Source: Rhodobiaceae bacterium (lineage in GTDB: Bacteria; Pseudomonadota; Alphaproteobacteria; Rhizobiales; NORP267). Taken from it: a stretch of DNA of 35,878 bases. Positions 26,980 to 35,061 of this stretch are shown piece after piece; position 1 is the stretch's first letter; each line of letters opens with the position of its first letter. The position numbers and the translations under genes are program-made. The stretch is taken from assembly GCA_020441905.1 (NCBI GenBank), contig JAGRLG010000016.1, positions 1 through 35,878 of the forward strand. Direction: 5' to 3'. Under the pieces are notes generated by a model. It did not search any database, was not told the DNA's origin, and saw only the letters and a program-made list of their open reading frames with translations.

Positions 26980-27008
26980 AAAAAAAGCCCCGGCGCGGGG
27001 CCGGGGCT
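26980..27008 (-). terminator. Intrinsic terminator downstream of amt (minus strand)
   Basis: AGCCCCGG (26986-26993) pairs with CCGGGGCT (27001-27008) across a 7-base loop, with an A-run at 26980-26986 that becomes seven T residues on the minus strand. It lies 126 bp beyond the annotated amt stop but only 6 bp beyond the next in-frame stop at 27014-27016. Confidence 0.88.
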
Positions 27009-27045
27009 GAGGGTCAGGGGGTCGGAACGATAGCGGTGGGCGGCG

Positions 27046-27081
27046 CCTTGCCGGCGGACTTGCCGGCGGCCTTGCCGGCGG
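27046..27081. repeat. Three tandem 12-bp repeats downstream of amt
   Basis: Units at 27046-27057, 27058-27069 and 27070-27081 (CCTTGCCGGCGG, second unit with one change). On the minus strand, in the amt frame, each unit encodes A(A/S)GK-type residues. See the finding on the amt extension. Confidence 0.7.
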
Positions 27082-27133
27082 CCAGGCTCGCAGCCTCGCG
27101 CTGCCGCCAGTGCCGCCGTGTGCCACCAGCGCG

Positions 27134-28357
27134 TCAGTGCCGGGTGAGGTCGCTTTCGGGCGTTGCGCTGATGCGGTGGATCGACAGGTCGGCGCCCTGG
27201 AATTCCTCCTCCTGGGACAGCCGCAGGCCGACAACCGCCTTCAGGATGCCATAGACGACAAAGCCGGCGGCGAGGGCATAGAGGGCGGCGGCCAGCGACC
27301 CGATGAGCTGCGAGCCGAGGGCGACCCCGCCCATGCCGCCCAGAGCGGCGGAGCCGAAAATACCGGCGGCAACCCCGCCCCAAAGACCGCACAGGCCGTG
27401 CAGCGGCCATACCCCGAGCACATCATCGATGCGCCAGCGGTTCTGGGCGAGGCTGAAGCCGGTGACGAAGATGGCGCCGGCGATGACGCCGACAACGAGC
27501 GAGCCGATGGGATGGAAAATATCGGAGCCGGCGCAGACGGCGACAAGACCGGCCAGGGCGCCGTTATGCACGAAGCCGGGATCGTTGCGCCCGACGACCA
27601 GGGCCGAAAGGATGCCGCCGACCATGGCGAGCAGGGAATTGACGGCCACCAGGCCGGACACCGATTCCAGCGACTGGGCGCTCATGACGTTGAAGCCGAA
27701 CCAGCCGATGCACAGCATCCACGACCCCAGTGCCAGCCAGGGAATGGAGGACGGCGGAATGCCGATGGTGCGGCCCATGCGGTCGTAGCGCCCGCGCCGG
27801 GCGCCGAGCAGGATCACCGCGCCAAGGGCCATCCAGCCGCCAACGGCGTGAACCACCACCGAGCCGGCGAAATCGTGGAAGGGCGCGCCGAAGCTTTCCT
27901 CCAGCCAGGCCTGAATGCCGAAATTGCCGTTCCAGACCACACCTTCGAACAGGGGATAGATGACGGCGACGGCCGCCGCGGTGGCCAGGCATTGCGGCAG
28001 GAAGCGCATGCGCTCGGCGATGCCGCCGGAAATGATGGCGGGTATGGCGGCGGCGAAGGTGGCGAGGAAGAAGAACTTGACCAGGGTCAGGCCCTGGGCG
28101 CCGAAGCCTTCCGCTGCCCCGGAAATCGCGGCGGCGCTGGCAAAGAAATGGATGCCATAGGCGATCAGATAGCCGATGAAGAAATAGGCTATCGTCGAAA
28201 TGGCGAAATCGACCAGAATCTTGACCAGGGCATTGACCTGGTTGCGGTGGCGCACGGTGCCGACCTCGAGAAAGGCAAAGCCGCCATGCATGGCGAAGAC
28301 CAGAATTGCTCCCAGCAATACAAAAAAGACGTCGGCTCCAGCCGGCTGATTTTCCAT
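27134..28357 (-). CDS. amt: Ammonium transporter, second Amt paralogue
   Basis: Inner-membrane ammonium channel of the Amt/MEP/Rh family. The 407-residue protein has the 11-helix pattern without a cleaved signal peptide. The twin pore histidines are His170 (DFAGSVVVHAVGG) and His320 (PLHGLCGLWGG). The N-terminal LGAILVFAMHGGFAFLEVG differs from the classical AmtB helix, marking a separate subgroup. The ATG at 28357 fits; 38 upstream in-frame codons are rejected. It lies downstream of glnK-amtB but behind that operon's terminator, with its own sigma-54-like promoter (28455-28471). After its TGA stop the frame stays open for 39 more codons. Confidence 0.92.
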   Translation of the reverse strand: MENQPAGADVFFVLLGAILVFAMHGGFAFLEVGTVRHRNQVNALVKILVDFAISTIAYFFIGYLIAYGIHFFASAAAISGAAEGFGAQGLTLVKFFFLATFAAAIPAIISGGIAERMRFLPQCLATAAAVAVIYPLFEGVVWNGNFGIQAWLEESFGAPFHDFAGSVVVHAVGGWMALGAVILLGARRGRYDRMGRTIGIPPSSIPWLALGSWMLCIGWFGFNVMSAQSLESVSGLVAVNSLLAMVGGILSALVVGRNDPGFVHNGALAGLVAVCAGSDIFHPIGSLVVGVIAGAIFVTGFSLAQNRWRIDDVLGVWPLHGLCGLWGGVAAGIFGSAALGGMGGVALGSQLIGSLAAALYALAAGFVVYGILKAVVGLRLSQEEEFQGADLSIHRISATPESDLTRH

Positions 28358-28454
28358 TGACCCCAAACCCCTGACTTGATGGACCGGCGGTAGAACCGGC
28401 TGTTTTTTAAGGCCTGGCCGCAGCCGAAAAGGCGCGAGCCAGCTCCTATGCCTA

Positions 28455-28471
28455 AACAATGACCATGCCAA
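28455..28471 (-). promoter_or_regulatory. Sigma-54-like promoter for amt
   Basis: TTGGCATGGTCATTGTT on the minus strand, compared with the -24/-12 consensus YTGGCACGNNNNTTGCW: two mismatches, one of them the C of the -12 GC. Predicted start about 28444, 87 bp before the amt ATG. A GCCTA-N5-TAGGC palindrome lies about 142 bp upstream of that start. Confidence 0.4.
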
Positions 28472-28534
28472 GTCGGGCGTTTTAGGAAAAGCTTTTATAT
28501 TTCAAATATATATGTGCGCAGCCGGATGGTGATG

Positions 28535-28562
28535 AAAAAATGCCCGCCTAATTGGCGGGCAT
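28535..28562 (-). terminator. Intrinsic terminator of glnK-amtB (minus strand)
   Basis: ATGCCCGCC (28540-28548) pairs with GGCGGGCAT (28554-28562) over a 5-base loop, and the A-run 28535-28540 gives six T residues on the minus strand. It separates the glnK-amtB transcript from amt. Confidence 0.88.
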
Positions 28563-28574
28563 ATTTCCTAGGCG

Positions 28575-28597
28575 TATTGCCTATTGATTAGGCAATA
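28575..28597. promoter_or_regulatory. GCCTA-N5-TAGGC palindrome, amt copy
   Basis: TATTGCCTA-TTGAT-TAGGCAATA, a perfect 9-bp inverted repeat with a 5-bp spacer. An extra half-site TAGGC at 28569-28573 shares its left arm. It lies in the 376-bp amtB-amt gap, about 142 bp upstream of the predicted amt start. The gap otherwise holds the amtB terminator, the amt promoter and about 135 bp of GC-rich sequence next to amtB in which I see nothing. Confidence 0.6.
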
Positions 28598-28733
28598 ACA
28601 ATCCTTGGCGGTGCGGTCCGCGCGGGGGCGCCGGGCCGGTCGCGAAGGCCGGTTGTGACGGCGGGTTGCGACGGCTCGGTCCGGCGCCGCGCTGCCGCTC
28701 GCGGGACGAGCTGGGCGCGGCGCCGGCGCGGGC

Positions 28734-30065
28734 CTATTGCACGACCTCGCCGTGGAGACGGATATCGAGGCCTTCGACCTCGGTTTCCTTGTCGACGCGC
28801 AGGCCGATGGCCATGTCGATCACCTTGAGAATGACGGTGGTGGCGATGGCGCTCCAGGCCAGGGTGCTGGCAATGCCGTAGATCTGGGTCAGGACCTGGC
28901 CGCCATTGCCGTCGAACAGGCCGGGCGCGCCGCCCATGGCCTCGCTGGCAAATACGCCGGTCAGCAGGGCGCCGACAATGCCGCCGACGCCGTGGATGCC
29001 GAAGGCGTCAAGAGCGTCGTCATAGCCGAGGCGGTGCTTGAGCCAGACCACCGCCCAGTAGCAGACGAGGCCGGAAATGGCGCCGATGAACAGGGCACCG
29101 AGCGGGGAAACAAAGGCGCAGGCCGGGGTGACGGCGACCAGGCCGGCGACGGCGCCGGAGATGATGCCGAGCACGCTGGGGCGCTTGTGGGACCCCCATT
29201 CGACGAACATCCAGACCAGGGCCGCGGCGGCGGTGGCGATCTGGGTATTGGCCATTGCCAGCCCGGCGGTGCCGTTGGCGGCCAGCGCCGAGCCGGCATT
29301 GAAGCCGAACCAGCCGACCCACAGCAGGGAGGCGCCGATGACGCTGTAGACCAGGTTGTGGGGCGCCATGTTCTCGGTGCCGTGGCCGTGACGTCGGCCG
29401 ACAATGATGGCGGCGACGAGGCCGGCAACGCCGGAATTGATATGGACCACGGTACCGCCGGCAAAGTCGAGAACGCCGGCATCCATGAGATATCCGCCGC
29501 CCCAGACCCAATGGGCCACCGGCGCATAGACGATGAGCAGCCACAGCCCCATGAACCAGAGCAGCGCCGAGAATTTCATGCGGTCGGCGAAGGCGCCGCA
29601 GATCAGCGCCGGGGTGATGATGGCGAATGTCATCTGGAAGATGACGAATACCAGTTCAGGAATGGTGCCCGACAGGGTGTCGGGGCCGATGCCGACGAGA
29701 AAGGCCTTGGAGAGGCCGCCGGCAAAGGTGTTGATGGCGCCGCCATCGCTGAAAGCGATCGAGTAGCCGGCCACCATCCACAGAATGCTGGCCAGACAGC
29801 AGATGGCGAATGACTGCATGACGGTGGCAAGGACATTCTTCTTGCGCACCATGCCGCCGTAGAAAAGGGCAAGACCCGGCACCGTCATCAGCAGCACCAA
29901 GGCGGTCGAGGTCAGCATCCAGGCGGTATCGCCGCTGCTCAACGCCGGCGCGGCCTCCTGAGCCGCCTCCTGGGCGACCTCCTGGGCCTGAACCGGTATG
30001 GCGACAAGGGAAGCGGCGAGGGAGCCGAGGGCGGTTCGCGCGATCCAGCTTGCTTTGTTCTTCAT
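28734..30065 (-). CDS. amtB: Ammonium transporter AmtB
   Basis: Trimeric ammonium channel of the inner membrane, gated by GlnK. The 443-residue protein has a cleavable signal peptide (MKNKASWIARTALGSLAASLVAIPVQAQ), then GDTAWMLTSTALVLLMTVPGLALFYGGMVR, the classical first helix. Asp200 and His208 lie in LDFAGGTVVHINSG and the second pore His358 in FGIHGVGGI. The C-terminal tail is short. The ATG at 30065 has AAGGAG six bases upstream. It lies 26 bp after glnK and ends before an intrinsic terminator at 28535-28562. Confidence 0.96.
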   Translation of the reverse strand: MKNKASWIARTALGSLAASLVAIPVQAQEVAQEAAQEAAPALSSGDTAWMLTSTALVLLMTVPGLALFYGGMVRKKNVLATVMQSFAICCLASILWMVAGYSIAFSDGGAINTFAGGLSKAFLVGIGPDTLSGTIPELVFVIFQMTFAIITPALICGAFADRMKFSALLWFMGLWLLIVYAPVAHWVWGGGYLMDAGVLDFAGGTVVHINSGVAGLVAAIIVGRRHGHGTENMAPHNLVYSVIGASLLWVGWFGFNAGSALAANGTAGLAMANTQIATAAAALVWMFVEWGSHKRPSVLGIISGAVAGLVAVTPACAFVSPLGALFIGAISGLVCYWAVVWLKHRLGYDDALDAFGIHGVGGIVGALLTGVFASEAMGGAPGLFDGNGGQVLTQIYGIASTLAWSAIATTVILKVIDMAIGLRVDKETEVEGLDIRLHGEVVQ

Positions 30066-30091
30066 TATGCTCTCCTTCATTGCGGACCGCC

Positions 30092-30430
30092 TCACAGGGC
30101 GTCGGCGTCGGTTTCGCCGGTACGGATGCGCACCGCGTGGTCGAGGCTGATCACGAAGATCTTGCCATCGCCGATATGTTCGGTGCGGGCGGCGGCGATG
30201 ATGGCATCCACCACCTTTTCGCTGTCGCTGGCGGGCACCGCGATCTCGATTTTCACCTTGGGCACGAAATTCACCGCGTATTCTGTGCCGCGATAGATCT
30301 CGGTATGGCCGCGCTGGCGGCCATAGCCCTTGACCTCGCTCACGGTCAGCCCCTGAATGCCAATGGCGGTCAGCGCGTCGCGGACCGCCTCGAGTTTGAA
30401 CGGCTTGATAACTGCCATCACGATTTTCAT
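30092..30430 (-). CDS. glnK: PII nitrogen regulatory protein GlnK
   Basis: Trimeric signal protein that senses 2-oxoglutarate, ATP/ADP and uridylylation, and blocks AmtB when ammonium is plentiful. The 112-residue protein is textbook PII: MKIVMAVIKPFKLEAVRDAL at the start, the T-loop with uridylylation site Tyr51 (YRGTEYAVNF), and the C-terminal signature around GDGKIFVISLDHAVRIRTGE. The ATG at 30430 follows AAGGAAGAG. It is first in the glnK-amtB operon, behind a sigma-54-like promoter and two upstream palindromes, consistent with induction under nitrogen limitation. Confidence 0.96.
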   Translation of the reverse strand: MKIVMAVIKPFKLEAVRDALTAIGIQGLTVSEVKGYGRQRGHTEIYRGTEYAVNFVPKVKIEIAVPASDSEKVVDAIIAAARTEHIGDGKIFVISLDHAVRIRTGETDADAL

Positions 30431-30477
30431 GTCGTCTCTTCCTTGCCCTGTTGTCCTGCCCTGCTTCCGGCCGCATC

Positions 30478-30507
30478 CCGCGCCGGATCGCCGGCGTGCC
30501 GGCGCGG
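30478..30507 (-). other. Stem-loop in the glnK leader
   Basis: CCGCGCCGG (30478-30486) pairs perfectly with CCGGCGCGG (30499-30507) over a 12-base loop, 48 bp upstream of the glnK start and downstream of the predicted sigma-54 start. No U-run follows, so it is not a terminator. It may stabilise or regulate the leader. Confidence 0.35.
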
Positions 30508-30545
30508 CGGGACGGGCCGCAAGGCCCCCGGGATGGCGCAGGCCT

Positions 30546-30562
30546 TTCAATTAGCGTGCCAG
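30546..30562 (-). promoter_or_regulatory. Sigma-54-like promoter for glnK-amtB
   Basis: CTGGCACGCTAATTGAA on the minus strand matches YTGGCACGNNNNTTGCW at every defined position except the -12 C. Predicted start about 30535, about 105 bp before glnK. Sigma-54 control of glnK-amtB is the rule in proteobacteria. Confidence 0.55.
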
Positions 30563-30686
30563 AACGGGGGGCTGGTTCACGGAAACGGGGCGGCGGGGGG
30601 CGCAAATTCAGGGCCTTGCCAGGGCTAGCTTCTTTTGCGCTATCGCCAGCGAGAGGGTGCAGCGGCTGTCTTCGACGCCAGGATAT

Positions 30687-30701
30687 GCCTATAAATTAGG
30701 C
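30687..30701. promoter_or_regulatory. GCCTA-N5-TAGGC palindrome, glnK copy 1
   Basis: GCCTA-TAAAT-TAGGC, centred at 30694, about 159 bp upstream of the predicted glnK start, in the 346-bp gap between glnK and tesB. Confidence 0.6.
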
Positions 30702-30715
30702 GATTTGCGAAGAGA

Positions 30716-30730
30716 GCCTAGATTTTAGGC
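30716..30730. promoter_or_regulatory. GCCTA-N5-TAGGC palindrome, glnK copy 2
   Basis: GCCTA-GATTT-TAGGC, centred at 30723, 29 bp (near three helical turns) from copy 1 and about 188 bp upstream of the predicted glnK start. Beyond these sites and the promoter I see nothing else in the gap. Confidence 0.6.
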
Positions 30731-30776
30731 GTAGACAGCGCGCCAAGAACGGCAGCCGTGCCGGATCATGGCGGAC

Positions 30777-31643
30777 TCAAGTGGCGGGGCGCGCGCGCCG
30801 GATCAGCCCTTCCTGCGCCACCGAGGCGACGAGATCGCCCTCGCGGCTATAGATCGAACCGCGGTTGAAGCTGCGCCCGCCCGAAGCGGAGGGGCTGTCC
30901 TGGGCGTAGAGCAGCCAGTCGTCGGCGCGAAACGGGCGATGGAACCAGATGGCGTGGTCGAGGCTGGCCGGAACCACATCGGGGTCGAATATCGAGCGGC
31001 CATGGGCCAGCAGCGAGGTGTCGAGCAGGGTCATGTCCGAGGCGTAGCACAGGGCGCCCTGGTGCAGCTCGGCGATGTCGGGCAAGGTGCCGGTGGTACG
31101 GAACCAGGTATGCTGGACCGGGATGCGCGGCGCCTTCGATATATAGCGTTCCGGGTCGGCCAGCTTGAGCTCGATCGGGCGTTCGCGCTCCCAATATCTG
31201 CGGATATTGTCCGGCACCTTGTCGATGAAGCGTTCCAGCAGCTGGGCCTCGCTGGGCAGGTCCTCGGGCACCGGCACGGCCGGCATCTCGGACTGGTGCT
31301 CGAAGCCGTCCTCGAAATTGTGGAACGAAGCCGCCATGGAAAAGATTGCTTCGCCGTGCTGGCGGGCAACGACGCGCCGGGTGGCGAAGCTGCGCCCGTC
31401 GCGAATGCGGTCGACTTCGTAATGGATCGGGGTCTTGGGGTCGCCCGGCAGAATGAAATAGCCATGCAGGGAATGGGCGGCGCGGCCCGATACGGTGCGG
31501 CAAACCGCCATGAAAGCCTGGCTGATGACGAGGCCGCCGAAAATGCGCTGCCAGCCGACCTCAAGGCTGCGGCCCTCGAATGAATCCTCGCCGAGGGGGG
31601 CGAGATCGAGGGTTTCGACGAGGTCTTTCAAGGCATTGGACAT
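30777..31643 (-). CDS. tesB: Acyl-CoA thioesterase II
   Basis: Hydrolyses medium- and long-chain acyl-CoA to free acid and CoA. The 288-residue protein is a double-hotdog TesB: MSNALKDLVETLDL at the start, GGLVISQAFMA, HSLHGYFILPGDPKTPI and YASDMTLL with active-site Asp203. Near the end, VAQEGLIR carries Gln277, one of the conserved Asp/Thr-Ser/Gln active-site residues. I chose the ATG at 31643 because the resulting N-terminus matches E. coli TesB; a preceding ATG at 31646 and a 49-codon upstream extension are alternatives with no good ribosome site. It is divergent from the UbiH-type gene. Confidence 0.93.
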   Translation of the reverse strand: MSNALKDLVETLDLAPLGEDSFEGRSLEVGWQRIFGGLVISQAFMAVCRTVSGRAAHSLHGYFILPGDPKTPIHYEVDRIRDGRSFATRRVVARQHGEAIFSMAASFHNFEDGFEHQSEMPAVPVPEDLPSEAQLLERFIDKVPDNIRRYWERERPIELKLADPERYISKAPRIPVQHTWFRTTGTLPDIAELHQGALCYASDMTLLDTSLLAHGRSIFDPDVVPASLDHAIWFHRPFRADDWLLYAQDSPSASGGRSFNRGSIYSREGDLVASVAQEGLIRRARPAT

Positions 31644-31827
31644 CATGGCCGGAGGCCCCCTGTTCGACCCGGCTGACGGCGCGTGCGCTCCTTGTTGGGT
31701 GGTTCGCAGCGGTTCGGGCATGGCGCGGCGCGCGATTTGCGGCCAGAGTGTAGACGGGTTAGGAAGACCTTGCCGGGCGCGGGCTGTCAAGCGGCGAGCC
31801 GGCTGAGTTCATGGGCGGAGGCGATTT

Positions 31828-33078
31828 ATGGCGAAGGCGGGCCGGGCGGACTGCGATGTCATCATTGCCGGAGGCGGAATGGTGGGGCTGGCCTGTGCGC
31901 TGGCGCTGGCCGGCCGGCCCGGCGAGGGCCTTGCCGTCCAGGTGCTCGAGGCCGGCACGGGCGGCGGCGGCGATATTCGCGCCAGCGCGATCACGGCGGC
32001 CAGCCGGCGCATGCTGAGCCAGCTTGGCGTCTGGGCGGCACTGGAGCCGAAGACCCAGGCGGTGCGCCAGATGATGATCTCCGACAGCCGCTCGAGCCAG
32101 GCGGTGCGCCCGCCCTTTCTTACTTTCGATGCCCTCGGCCTGGCCGATGGCGAAGCGGTGGTGATCGTTGAAAACCGCGATGTGGTGGCGGGATTGCGCG
32201 AGGCGGTGGAAAATCATCCCGGCGTCACGCTGCGCCAGGGGGTGCGGGTCAGCGGATATTCGCAGCACAAGGGCGGCGTCGAAGTTGCGATTGAGGGCGC
32301 AGGCGGCGGCGAGGGCGCGGAAACCTTGCGGGCTCGGCTGCTGGTTGCCGCCGATGGCGCGAAATCGCGCCTGCGCGAGGCCGCCGGCATCAAGTGCGTC
32401 GAATGGGAATACGGCCAGTGGGGCATCGTCGCCACGATCGGCCTGGCGCGCGGCCATGACGCAACGGCGTTGCAGCATTTCATGCCGCCCGGCCCCTTCG
32501 CCATGCTGCCGCTGCCGGGGAACCGCGCCTCGCTGGTGTGGACCGAGAAGGAAGCCTCGGCGCGGGCGCTGCTGGCGCTCGGGGAGGACGAGTTCGTGGC
32601 CGAGATCGAGCAGCGGCTCGGGAGACGCTTTGGCGCGGTGTCGCTGGCGGGGCCGCGCGGCGGCTTTCCGCTCGGCCTGCGCATCGCGCGCGCGCTCGTC
32701 GCGCCGCGGCTGGCGTTGATCGGCGATGCCGCCCACCGCCTTCACCCCCTTGCCGGCCAGGGGGTCAATCTTGGCTTTCGCGATGGCGCGGCGCTGGCTG
32801 AAACGCTGCTCGGCGCCGCCCGTCTCGGCCTCGATATTGGGTCGCCGGCCGTGCTCGAGGATTATCAGCGCTGGCGCCGCTTCGATACCCTGGCGATGGC
32901 GGCGGCGACCGATGGCCTCAACCGGCTGTTCTCAAATGACCTTGACGCGATTCGCCTCGTGCGCGACATCGGCCTTGGCCTCGTCAATCGCTGGAGCGGG
33001 CTGAAGGACTTGCTGATTCGCGAGGCCGCCGGCGACACCGGGACATTGCCCCGGCTGCTGCGCGGCGAACCGCTCTAG
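31828..33078 (+). CDS. UbiH/COQ6-family FAD-dependent hydroxylase (ubiquinone biosynthesis)
   Basis: Flavin monooxygenase that hydroxylates the aromatic ring of a ubiquinone precursor. The 416-residue protein has the FAD-binding GGGMVG (15-20), the [10 protein letters not shown] motif in mid-protein and [21 protein letters not shown] near residue 300, the UbiH/UbiF/VisC signature. Which ring position it hydroxylates (C1, C5 or C6; UbiH, UbiI, UbiL, UbiM or UbiF type) cannot be told from sequence alone. GGAGG lies six bases before the ATG at 31828. Its TAG stop interlocks with that of the convergent Trm112-like gene. Confidence 0.9.
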   Translation: MAKAGRADCDVIIAGGGMVGLACALALAGRPGEGLAVQVLEAGTGGGGDIRASAITAASRRMLSQLGVWAALEPKTQAVRQMMISDSRSSQAVRPPFLTFDALGLADGEAVVIVENRDVVAGLREAVENHPGVTLRQGVRVSGYSQHKGGVEVAIEGAGGGEGAETLRARLLVAADGAKSRLREAAGIKCVEWEYGQWGIVATIGLARGHDATALQHFMPPGPFAMLPLPGNRASLVWTEKEASARALLALGEDEFVAEIEQRLGRRFGAVSLAGPRGGFPLGLRIARALVAPRLALIGDAAHRLHPLAGQGVNLGFRDGAALAETLLGAARLGLDIGSPAVLEDYQRWRRFDTLAMAAATDGLNRLFSNDLDAIRLVRDIGLGLVNRWSGLKDLLIREAAGDTGTLPRLLRGEPL

Positions 33079-33281
33079 TCGGGAAGCTGGCGCGCTTCCT
33101 CCGGCAACATGATGGGAATGCCGTCGCGGATCGGATAGGCAAGCCTCGCCGCCTCGCTGACGAGTTCCTGGGCGGCCTCGTCATAGACCAGGCGGGTCTT
33201 GGTGACCGGGCAGACCAGAAGTTCGAGCAATTTGGCATCGACCCGCCCAAGTCCCTTCTTGCCCGTCATGTTGTCGCCCAT
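33075..33281 (-). CDS. Trm112/UPF0434 (YcaR-like) small zinc-ribbon-type protein
   Basis: A 68-residue member of the Trm112p-like family; eukaryotic Trm112 activates methyltransferases, while the bacterial role is unclear. Seen: [17 protein letters not shown], then [18 protein letters not shown], the typical family C-terminus. Only one cysteine is present, so it probably does not bind zinc. The ATG at 33281 follows GGGAG by eight bases; another ATG lies at 33269. It follows the LON-domain gene by 40 bp in the same direction. Confidence 0.9.
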   Translation of the reverse strand: MGDNMTGKKGLGRVDAKLLELLVCPVTKTRLVYDEAAQELVSEAARLAYPIRDGIPIMLPEEARQLPD

Positions 33282-33321
33282 TGTGCTGTCTCCCGGAAAG
33301 AGCGGCGTGTTCCCCGGCCGC

Positions 33322-33987
33322 CTATTGCAGCGTCGTTCCCTGTTCGCTGTCGTCGCCAAGTTCGCGCTCGGTCAGGGCGATCAGGATATCGGCTCTTGTG
33401 CGCAGATCGGGCGCTTCCAGCAAGGCCTGTTTTTCCTGCGCGCCATAGGGGCTGAGGATCGAAAGGGCATTGACCAGCACCTCGGTGGAGGACGAGTTGA
33501 CCTCTTTCCAGTCGGCATCGAGATTACGCGAATCAAGAAAAGCCCTGAGCAGTTCGAGCAGCCGTTTGCGGTCGACCGCGTCTTCGCCGAGATTGGGCCG
33601 CAAGTCGGTCGCGAAGGGATCGAAGGTGACACGGCAAACGCGGAAGGCGGTGCCGGCCTCAAGTTCCTCGACAATGCGGAAACGGCAGATTCCGGTCAAG
33701 GTGATGAGATAGCGGCCGTCGGGCGTTTCGGAATAGGTTGTGATGCGGCCCGCCGCGCCCACCGGCTCAAGATCGCCGGAGCCGTCCTTGCCGCGGCCGA
33801 GCGCCGGCTGCACCATGCCGATGATGCGCTCTCCGGCCATGGCGGCGTCGACCATGGCGAGGTAGCGCGGCTCGAAAATATTCAGCGGCAATTGCGCCCG
33901 CGGCAGGATCAGGGCGCGGGCGAGCGGAAATACCGGTATCACCAGCGGCAGGTCGCGCGGTTCGCGGTATAGCTCGGCCAATTCCAT
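33322..33987 (-). CDS. LON substrate-binding-domain protein
   Basis: A 221-residue protein consisting of the N-terminal domain of Lon protease (PUA-like fold plus a helical part) without ATPase or peptidase. Diagnostic stretch: [34 protein letters not shown], then [18 protein letters not shown]. The function is unknown; a role in binding unfolded protein is plausible because the neighbouring gene encodes a CnoX-type chaperone-thioredoxin. The ATG at 33987 has a weak purine-rich site (GGATTGAATTGAT) upstream. It lies 31 bp downstream of cnoX, so the two genes and the Trm112-like gene probably form one operon. Confidence 0.9.
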   Translation of the reverse strand: MELAELYREPRDLPLVIPVFPLARALILPRAQLPLNIFEPRYLAMVDAAMAGERIIGMVQPALGRGKDGSGDLEPVGAAGRITTYSETPDGRYLITLTGICRFRIVEELEAGTAFRVCRVTFDPFATDLRPNLGEDAVDRKRLLELLRAFLDSRNLDADWKEVNSSSTEVLVNALSILSPYGAQEKQALLEAPDLRTRADILIALTERELGDDSEQGTTLQ

Positions 33988-34002
33988 ATCAATTCAATCC
34001 TC

Positions 34003-34034
34003 AGGCAAAGAGCAGCCTTTAGGCAAAGAGCAGC
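34003..34034. repeat. Duplicated 14-bp segment over the cnoX stop
   Basis: AGGCAAAGAGCAGC occurs at 34003-34016 and again at 34021-34034, 18 bp apart. On the minus strand both copies encode LLFA followed by a stop, in the same frame, so the cnoX end is duplicated just behind its own stop. Confidence 0.75.
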
Positions 34035-34969
34035 GAAGACAATTTGCGCCGCCCGTTGCGCGTTGCCTCCTCTCCGGGTCCCCAGGCGTCGAAAAACTGC
34101 AATAGCTGCTTGCGCGCCGCCTCGTCGTTCCAGGTTCGGGCGTGGCGGATGATGTGCAGCAGTTCGTCGGTGGCGCCGTCCTTGTCGCCGCTGGCGTTTA
34201 GCGCAATGGCGAGATCAAGGCGGGTCTGATGGGCGGCCGGGTCGGCGGCAAGCGCGGCGCGCAGGGTGCCGATATCGCCCGCCGAAGCCGCCTGATCGGC
34301 AAGCTCGAGGGCGGCGCGCGCACCGGCGATCGCCGGCTTGCCGGCGATATCGGGGGCGGCAAGGGCAAGGGTGCTGCGCGCCTTGTCAAGATCTCCGGCC
34401 TTGAGGTAGCACTGGGCGAGGCCGCCAATGGCGTCGGGATTCTGCGCTTCCAGCTGCAAGGCGGCGGCAAAGCCGCGGGCCGCGGCGCCAAGGTCGCCGG
34501 CATCCAGCGCCTGCTGCGCCGGGCCGAGCACCGCGGCAACCTGCTGATGGTCCCTGGCGCCGGTTAGGCGCTGGACGAAGGCCCGGACCTCGCTTTCGCC
34601 CTGCGCGCCCATGAAGCCGTCGACCGGCTTGCCATCGACAAAGGCAAAGACCGCGGGAATGGACTGGATGCCCATTTGTCCCGCGATGCCGGGGTGTTCG
34701 TCAATATTGAGCTTGACCAGGCGCACGGCGCCGCGAGCCTCGCCCACGACCTTTTCCAGTACCGGGGTCAATTGCTTGCACGGGCCGCACCAGGGCGCCC
34801 AGAAATCGACAATGACCGGGCGCAGCCGCGACTGGTCCATGACGTCGGCCTTGAATTCGCGCGTCGTCGTGTCCTTGATGAAATCGGCCGCGCCCCGGCC
34901 CAAAGCCCCTTGGGATCCCTGGGGAGTCTGGGTTTCGTTGCCGGCCTGCGGCACGATCATGTCGCTCAT
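34019..34969 (-). CDS. cnoX: CnoX (YbbN) chaperedoxin: thioredoxin domain plus TPR-like tail
   Basis: Chaperone-redox protein that protects substrates from oxidation and passes them to GroEL. The 316-residue protein has a thioredoxin domain with an intact WCGPC (Cys61, Cys64) and cis-Pro region GIQSIPAVFAF. A helical TPR-like half follows (about residues 145-290; LGPAQQALDAGDLGAAARGFAAAL...). E. coli CnoX lacks the first active-site cysteine; this one keeps both, as reported for alphaproteobacterial CnoX, so it should also reduce substrates. It is the first gene of an apparent operon with the LON-domain and Trm112-like genes. Confidence 0.92.
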   Translation of the reverse strand: MSDMIVPQAGNETQTPQGSQGALGRGAADFIKDTTTREFKADVMDQSRLRPVIVDFWAPWCGPCKQLTPVLEKVVGEARGAVRLVKLNIDEHPGIAGQMGIQSIPAVFAFVDGKPVDGFMGAQGESEVRAFVQRLTGARDHQQVAAVLGPAQQALDAGDLGAAARGFAAALQLEAQNPDAIGGLAQCYLKAGDLDKARSTLALAAPDIAGKPAIAGARAALELADQAASAGDIGTLRAALAADPAAHQTRLDLAIALNASGDKDGATDELLHIIRHARTWNDEAARKQLLQFFDAWGPGEEATRNGRRKLSSLLFA

Positions 34970-35061
34970 GGTCTGTTTCCCGTTGCTGTTTGGCGCGCCA
35001 TGGCCGGTGTCATGCGCTTCGACACACTAAGATGGGCTTTTTGCCCCCCGATTCAAAGGCC

